Part shown: piece after piece, positions 59,427 to 64,000 of the stretch
How the letters are laid out: each line of letters begins with the position of its first letter
How positions within the stretch are numbered: the first letter of the stretch is position 1
Assembly: GCF_900086585.1 (NCBI RefSeq)
Contig: NZ_FLKM01000009.1
Span: forward strand, 2,170,001 to 2,234,000
Direction: 5' to 3'
Source of the DNA: Emergencia timonensis
GTDB taxonomy: Bacteria; Bacillota; Clostridia; Peptostreptococcales; Anaerovoracaceae
Length of the DNA: 64,000 nucleotides
Translations under genes and position numbers: made by a program
Notes under the pieces: model-generated
Told to the model about the DNA's origin: nothing
Databases searched by the model: none
What the model saw: only the letters and a program-made list of their open reading frames with translations

Positions 59427-62177
59427 TTATTGTACTTTGTTCGTTCCGTCGATGTCTGTCTTCGTAGTCTTTACTTTCTTGTCGCCATAGACGTTCAGAT
59501 AGTCGGCGATGATATCTTTTGCAACTGGCGCTGCTGAGGATGAATATCCGCCCTGAATCAGCAATACGGCTACGGCAATCTTCGGATTATCCGCCGGCGC
59601 CATAGCAATGGTCCAGGCGTTGTAGTCATAGCCGCCTTTTCCACTGTCAATCATACCCTGGGTAATCTTGTAATTGCTGGCCTTGATGACAGCGTCGTCA
59701 ACAGTCTTGTCCTCAGTTGAGTATCTCTCTGGTTCTTCTTCCATCATCTTTTCCATAGTCTTTTTCACCTTGGACCAGGTGACAGAAGTTCCGGCAGCGG
59801 CGTTGAGCGTGCCGAGACGGTTCTTGACATACTTCACTTCACTTGCAGGCTGCTTGATAGCCTGGTATTCCGCCGTTCCGGTCTTACCAGCTACCTCCAC
59901 CGGGAAGTTGCCGAATACGCCTGAAAGGGTACCGCTGGAGCATACGCGCTTCATGCCTTTGATGACTTCATCCAAAGTTCCGGCCTTTAAATTCAAATCT
60001 GTAGCCTTGTCTTTTTTCGTTGCACCTTCGCCTTCCACGCCGGCCACAACGCTGACCTGATTTCTGACGCCGTTGTTTCCTAAGGTCGCCACGTAGTTAG
60101 CCATCTGCAGCGGCGTATAGGCGTTGTCGCCCTGACCGATAGACAGGTTAAACTGGTCACCGGTGGTCCATTGAGCCTGAATAAAGTAGTCGAATTTAAC
60201 TGTAGATGCTACGTTCTCAATCTGATCCTTCTTGACGTCAGTCTTTTCCTTCAGCAGTTGAACCACTTCTTCGTAATCCGGGTTGTCCTTCGTCCAGCCG
60301 GAGATGGTCTCCATATTTTTCTTCAGCTTGTCATAATCGTCCACGACTGCAGCTGGGAAAAGTTTGTGCGCGTTGATATACAGATAATTTTCCACACCGA
60401 TTTCATAGGTTTCCAACTTTGTCTCTTCAGAAGCTAAGTCATTGGTAAATTCCCCAATTTCGATGCCCGTCTTATCTGCCAGACCGAACTGCTTGGCGGT
60501 ATTCAAAATCTTGTCTACCGTGATTTTCTGTGAATAACCTAATGATGCGCCGGTACCCCAGTCTTTTCCTGTTGCAATGCAGAAGAAGTAATAGTTACAG
60601 GAGTTTCCGATACCCCACTCCAGGGTTTCGTTGCCGTGGGTGCCGCCATAGTCGTTCCAGGCGGAACAGGCGAACTCTCTGTCGCCGTATTTGATAACGC
60701 CCCTGTCAGTGATATAGCGATTAGGATCTAAGCCGCATTCCAAAGCGGCAATGGCTGTAATCGGTTTAAATGTGGATCCTGGAGCGATGGAAGTCCTGGT
60801 CGCATTATTCATCAGCGGTCTCGGCGCCAGATAGTCTCTCTCATTTTCCGGCTGCACCGACTCCCAGGCCTTGGTGGAGATGCCGTTTGCAAAGATATTG
60901 GGATCGAAATCAGGATAGCTGGCCATAGCCAGAACATCGCCTGTTTCTATATCACTGGCAACGACAGCACCGCTGCTGCTGTTAGCCGCACTGGCGATGG
61001 CCCTCTTTAAAGCCTGTTCCGCCGTCTTCTGCAAATCTAAATCGATGGTCAGATAGACGTCCGAGCCTTTTTCCGCCTCTGTTTCTTCTAAGGTTTCCAC
61101 GTATTCACCGCTGCTGTTGACCTTGATCTTGCGAATGCCCGGGGTGCCGTGGAGCTTTTCCTCCAAAGCAGCTTCAATGCCGTCTTTACCAATCAAATCG
61201 CTGGCGCTGTAGCCCTTTTCCACATACTCCTTCGACTCACTCTCTGAAATGGAACCCATGTAGCCGATAATATGGGCCGCTGTGTTTTTGTTTGGATAGT
61301 ACCGCTTCGTCTCAGAAGAGACTTCCAGTCCCGGAATGCCCGACTCCTCGATGTAAGCGATGGTTTTTTTGCTGATATCAGATGCAACCTTGATCGGGAT
61401 ATACCGTGTAAATCCATTGGTCGCAATCTCGTTTCTAATGATAAAAATCTTGCGCGCTTCTTTGTCGCTGAGAGATTTATCGATTTCATAGTTCTTTCTC
61501 AGCTTTTGGAAGCAGGCTTTGGCCGACACGCCTTTTTTTATTTCGTCTTTTTCAAATCCAAACTTTTCGAGAAACGCTGCCAGTTCGTTATCGTAAGTGT
61601 ATGTCATACTCTTGACGGAAATAGGCGGATCCAGATTGTATTTGGTCTGCAGCGTTTCCATAGCAGTATAACGCTGTTCGGGATTGGCCTCACTGTAGTC
61701 AACTTTGTATTTGATACAGAGTTTGCTGAAGGCCTCCTTCGCCGACAGATTATCGGCAAAGCCCTGTTTTCTCAGCCATGTTTTGATTTTCTCTTTATAC
61801 GTATAATAATATGTTCCGGAATCGGTGATTTTGATTGGAAAATTGTCGGTATACTTATCGCCGTTTTTAATCAGTAAATTAATCAGCTTCAGCGAGGATG
61901 AATTGATTTCTTCCGTACTCAAGGCGCTGGCGTTGAAGTTTACGGTAAAAACCTGCTTGTTCAAGGCCAGTGCATTCCCGTTCCGATCGTATATATTTCC
62001 CCTCGGAGCAGACGTCTGAATCGTCTTCGTATTCTGATCAGAAGCTTTCGCTGTCCAATCGTCATGCTGCAGAACAGTGACGACAAAAAGCCTTATGGCT
62101 AAAATAGCCATAAGGACAAAGATGATTGCCACAATCTGCCGATATCTCGAATTGAATAGTTTTATATTCTTGTTCAT
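59427..62177 (-). CDS. mrdA: Penicillin-binding protein 2, elongasome transpeptidase
   Basis: A 916-residue class B PBP, considerably longer than the 600-700 of most PBP2 proteins. A transmembrane helix (about 14-33), a dimerisation/pedestal region with long insertions, and the transpeptidase domain with the active-site SxxK (Ser in APGSTFKPI), SxN (GNSCNYYF) and KTG (VAGKTGTAEY). Extra residues lie between the SxN and KTG motifs. It cross-links peptidoglycan for cell elongation with RodA and the Mre proteins. Its ATG overlaps the mreD stop by four bases. Confidence 0.93.
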   Translation of the reverse strand: MNKNIKLFNSRYRQIVAIIFVLMAILAIRLFVVTVLQHDDWTAKASDQNTKTIQTSAPRGNIYDRNGNALALNKQVFTVNFNASALSTEEINSSSLKLINLLIKNGDKYTDNFPIKITDSGTYYYTYKEKIKTWLRKQGFADNLSAKEAFSKLCIKYKVDYSEANPEQRYTAMETLQTKYNLDPPISVKSMTYTYDNELAAFLEKFGFEKDEIKKGVSAKACFQKLRKNYEIDKSLSDKEARKIFIIRNEIATNGFTRYIPIKVASDISKKTIAYIEESGIPGLEVSSETKRYYPNKNTAAHIIGYMGSISESESKEYVEKGYSASDLIGKDGIEAALEEKLHGTPGIRKIKVNSSGEYVETLEETEAEKGSDVYLTIDLDLQKTAEQALKRAIASAANSSSGAVVASDIETGDVLAMASYPDFDPNIFANGISTKAWESVQPENERDYLAPRPLMNNATRTSIAPGSTFKPITAIAALECGLDPNRYITDRGVIKYGDREFACSAWNDYGGTHGNETLEWGIGNSCNYYFFCIATGKDWGTGASLGYSQKITVDKILNTAKQFGLADKTGIEIGEFTNDLASEETKLETYEIGVENYLYINAHKLFPAAVVDDYDKLKKNMETISGWTKDNPDYEEVVQLLKEKTDVKKDQIENVASTVKFDYFIQAQWTTGDQFNLSIGQGDNAYTPLQMANYVATLGNNGVRNQVSVVAGVEGEGATKKDKATDLNLKAGTLDEVIKGMKRVCSSGTLSGVFGNFPVEVAGKTGTAEYQAIKQPASEVKYVKNRLGTLNAAAGTSVTWSKVKKTMEKMMEEEPERYSTEDKTVDDAVIKASNYKITQGMIDSGKGGYDYNAWTIAMAPADNPKIAVAVLLIQGGYSSSAAPVAKDIIADYLNVYGDKKVKTTKTDIDGTNKVQ

Positions 62178-62674
62178 CTAAAATACCTATCTCTTCTGTG
62201 CTTAATAACCCTTTTAATTAGTACGAAATAAAGTATCGCTGCAACAACTGTATTGAACAGAAGCTGCCAAGGCAGAGACTTCATCGCGTATAGATAACTG
62301 TATGGACTGCCGATAAAATAGTAGACCAGCCAGTAAACAGATGCATACATCCATGTTGACAAAAGCATCGTAATCAATGCGTTGATAAAATTTTCTTTGT
62401 TTGCAAACCTTTTCAATAGTAGTACCGCCACCCCTACTGCTACCAGGGAAAATGCACCCGGACCTGCGTACATACCATAGAACAAATCGCCGGCAAGGCC
62501 AAACACCAGCCCAAAGAAAATCCCTATTACAGTTTCATCATATAGAAACGTCATGATGACAGTGAGGCAAAGAATCAGATTCACATTCCCACCAAATGCC
62601 GGAATCAAGTTGTGGAAAAAAGGCTGCAAGATAAATGCCGCTAAAAAGAGTATGAACCCCTGCCAGTACTTCAT
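62174..62674 (-). CDS. mreD: Rod shape-determining protein MreD
   Basis: A 166-residue integral membrane protein with five to six hydrophobic segments (FILFLAAFILQPFF, GIFFGLVFGLAGDLFYGMY, LLLKRFANKENF and others). The G-x-x-F-G-L-x-x-D pattern is typical of MreD. It scaffolds the elongation complex. Start and stop overlap mreC and mrdA by four bases each. Confidence 0.93.
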   Translation of the reverse strand: MKYWQGFILFLAAFILQPFFHNLIPAFGGNVNLILCLTVIMTFLYDETVIGIFFGLVFGLAGDLFYGMYAGPGAFSLVAVGVAVLLLKRFANKENFINALITMLLSTWMYASVYWLVYYFIGSPYSYLYAMKSLPWQLLFNTVVAAILYFVLIKRVIKHRRDRYFR

Positions 62675-63489
62675 AGAATCACCGAAACTTTCTGCAGCGA
62701 TTTAAACTCTACGGAAGGCTTGATGGTCACCTTCTGCAACTGTGCATTGCTGTCATATTTCACTTTTGTTACTTTTCCGATTTCAATTCCAGCTGGATAC
62801 ATACCCATGCCGGAAGTGATGATCTTGTCACCTTCGGAAACCTTGGCTTTGTTGTCCAGCATAAATCCGGATAGTTTGCCGTCAGCAGAACCTTCGACAA
62901 CACCGATCAACTGCAGATTTCCAGAAATCTTAAAACTGATTTTGCTGGATTCGTCGATGAGAGAGGTTACTTTCGCCCAGCCTTTTCCTACAGAATTCAC
63001 TCTGCCGACCAAGCCGTCACCGCAGATGACGATACTGCCCTGTTTGACGCCGCTCTCACTGCCGCAGTCGATGGTAAAGATATTCATCCAGTTGGTTCCA
63101 TCCATGGAGACCACATCGGCAGAGACCAAATCCCCTGCTCCGTCGATGCCCTTATAGTTGAGCACCTTTGATAGTGCTTTCAGTTCTTTCAGTTCATTCG
63201 CTGAAAGAGTCAGGCTGGTCACCTGCTGTTTTAATTCTTCATTCTCTTTTTTTAGTTGTTCGTTTTCATTTTGAATCCGTTTATATGAAAATATACCCGA
63301 CACATTATCAGAGATGCCCCCTGCAACCTTTGAAACCGGTTTTTCAACGACAGAATACACGCTGTTTAAAATATTTGTAAAGATATTCCCCCTGCCGCCA
63401 GACGCAACGGAACCGACCAGCACCACGAGGCTGATCAGGATAATTGCCAAAAGAAAACTGATTAACTTGTGATTTTTAATCCACTTCAT
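62671..63489 (-). CDS. mreC: Rod shape-determining protein MreC
   Basis: A 272-residue bitopic protein: cytoplasmic KWIKNHK, a transmembrane helix (about 8-30), a coiled coil (YKRIQNENEQLKKENEELKQQ, in part) and a beta-barrel-rich extracellular region (GLVGRVNSVGKGWAKVTSLID, GDKIITSGMGMYPAGIEIGKV in pieces). It binds PBP2 and activates it. It follows mreB by 12 bp. Confidence 0.95.
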   Translation of the reverse strand: MKWIKNHKLISFLLAIILISLVVLVGSVASGGRGNIFTNILNSVYSVVEKPVSKVAGGISDNVSGIFSYKRIQNENEQLKKENEELKQQVTSLTLSANELKELKALSKVLNYKGIDGAGDLVSADVVSMDGTNWMNIFTIDCGSESGVKQGSIVICGDGLVGRVNSVGKGWAKVTSLIDESSKISFKISGNLQLIGVVEGSADGKLSGFMLDNKAKVSEGDKIITSGMGMYPAGIEIGKVTKVKYDSNAQLQKVTIKPSVEFKSLQKVSVIL

Positions 63490-63501
63490 ACCCTACTTTT
63501 C

Positions 63502-64000
63502 CTATCTTCTATTTATACTCGTTGCATAAATTTTCAACTTTTCAATATCGTTGAGACTCATACCGGTCCCCTGTGCTACAGCTTCAAACGCATTCTCTGC
63601 AATTCTGGCTTTCATACCGGTTCTCTTTTCGATGACCATGTCTAAATTATGAATCATGCCGCCGCCTCCCGAAAGGATCATTCCATTAGAAGCGATATCG
63701 GCAGCGATTTCTGGCGGAGCTTTTTCGATGGTTGACTTGACGCCGTCGATGATGATGTCGATGGATTCCTGCAGTGCAATCATGATATCACGGTTGGACA
63801 CTTCCAGGGTCTTTGGCAGTCCGGAAATAATATCCCTGCCACTAGCTTCTACCGATTCTATGATTTCATCCCCATTTTCATCGATATCCAGACAAGCGGA
63901 ACCTACTGCAATCTTCAGATGTTCTGCCGTTTTCTCTCCGATCAGAAGGGCATGTCTTTTTCTCATATATTGAATAATCGCATCATTGAATTTATCCCCA
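63502..64000 (-). CDS. mreB: Rod shape-determining protein MreB, C-terminal part (cut by window edge)
   Basis: The last 165 codons of the bacterial actin MreB; the gene continues beyond the right edge. Diagnostic pieces are GDKFNDAIIQYMRKRHALLIGEKTAE, shown in part, SGRDIISGLPKTLEVS, GMILSGGGGMIHNLD (adenosine motif) and the C-terminus of the barbed-end domain. An internal ATG at 63966 is not the true start, since upstream codons continue the family sequence to the edge. It heads the mreB-C-D-mrdA-minD operon within this window. Confidence 0.95.
   Translation of the reverse strand, partial: GDKFNDAIIQYMRKRHALLIGEKTAEHLKIAVGSACLDIDENGDEIIESVEASGRDIISGLPKTLEVSNRDIMIALQESIDIIIDGVKSTIEKAPPEIAADIASNGMILSGGGGMIHNLDMVIEKRTGMKARIAENAFEAVAQGTGMSLNDIEKLKIYATSINRR

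Overview
The window comes from a low-GC, endospore-forming anaerobe of the Clostridia. The evidence is the forespore genes (spoIIAA-spoIIAB-sigF, spoVAC-AD-AE), strong A/G-rich ribosome binding sites, sigma-A promoters of TTGACA/TATAAT type, and an acyl-CoA dehydrogenase operon whose EtfA carries an N-terminal ferredoxin domain. Placement near the butyrate/amino-acid fermenting Peptostreptococcales or Anaerovoracaceae is inference only. Almost everything is chromosomal core or species-level accessory DNA. I see no phage, plasmid, CRISPR array, rRNA or tRNA.

Layout. 1-3300: the start of ylxM-ffh, divergent from a gene for two fused ATP-grasp domains. 3400-12480: a secreted transglutaminase-like protein, sppA, a GntR-regulated ABC transporter operon, a flavoprotein and a YitT protein. 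12480-20480: one long leftward operon for export of a phosphodiester-type wall polymer (TagF-like transferase, ATP-grasp, nucleotidyltransferase, TagG/TagH-like ABC exporter, LCP attachment protein) that runs on into thrS. 20600-23270: two paralogous HTH genes, a small membrane protein and a divergent membrane-anchored Ser/Thr kinase. 23270-27450: spoVAC-AD-AE, maf and a MATE exporter. 27630-42730: a complete type IV pilus operon of 15 genes read leftward, from minor pilins through pilB-pilT-pilC, three major-type pilins, pilD, pilMNO and a 1388-residue pilin-like adhesin. 42800-46100: an M14 carboxypeptidase, a likely MITE and a GC-richer Rpn-type nuclease gene. 46100-51120: bcd-etfB-etfA and spoIIAA-AB-sigF. 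51145-55250: thiI, a repeat cluster, a NifS-type desulfurase and a second MATE exporter. 55300-64000: rny with a structured leader, a divergent rodA, and mreB-mreC-mreD-mrdA-minD.

How it fits together. Much of the window concerns the cell surface: polymer export, pili, elongasome, carboxypeptidase and transglutaminase. The sporulation genes are two separate forespore units. Energy metabolism is represented by bcd-etfBA alone, without crt, hbd or thl nearby.

The least explained items are: (a) a dispersed palindromic element family with conserved ATAA/TTATGC-type borders, found between spoVAD and spoVAE, in the wall-polymer operon leader, probably between pilM and pilD, and as a 94-bp tandem array between the desulfurase gene and thiI; (b) the kinase plus paired HTH module; (c) the giant GLUG-repeat pilin; (d) a pseudoknot-capable leader upstream of rny; and (e) a MinD-like ATPase without MinC, MinE or a membrane-targeting tail. 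Start sites were chosen from ribosome binding sites and differ from the longest frame in about twenty genes. All family assignments are by reading motifs, with no database search.
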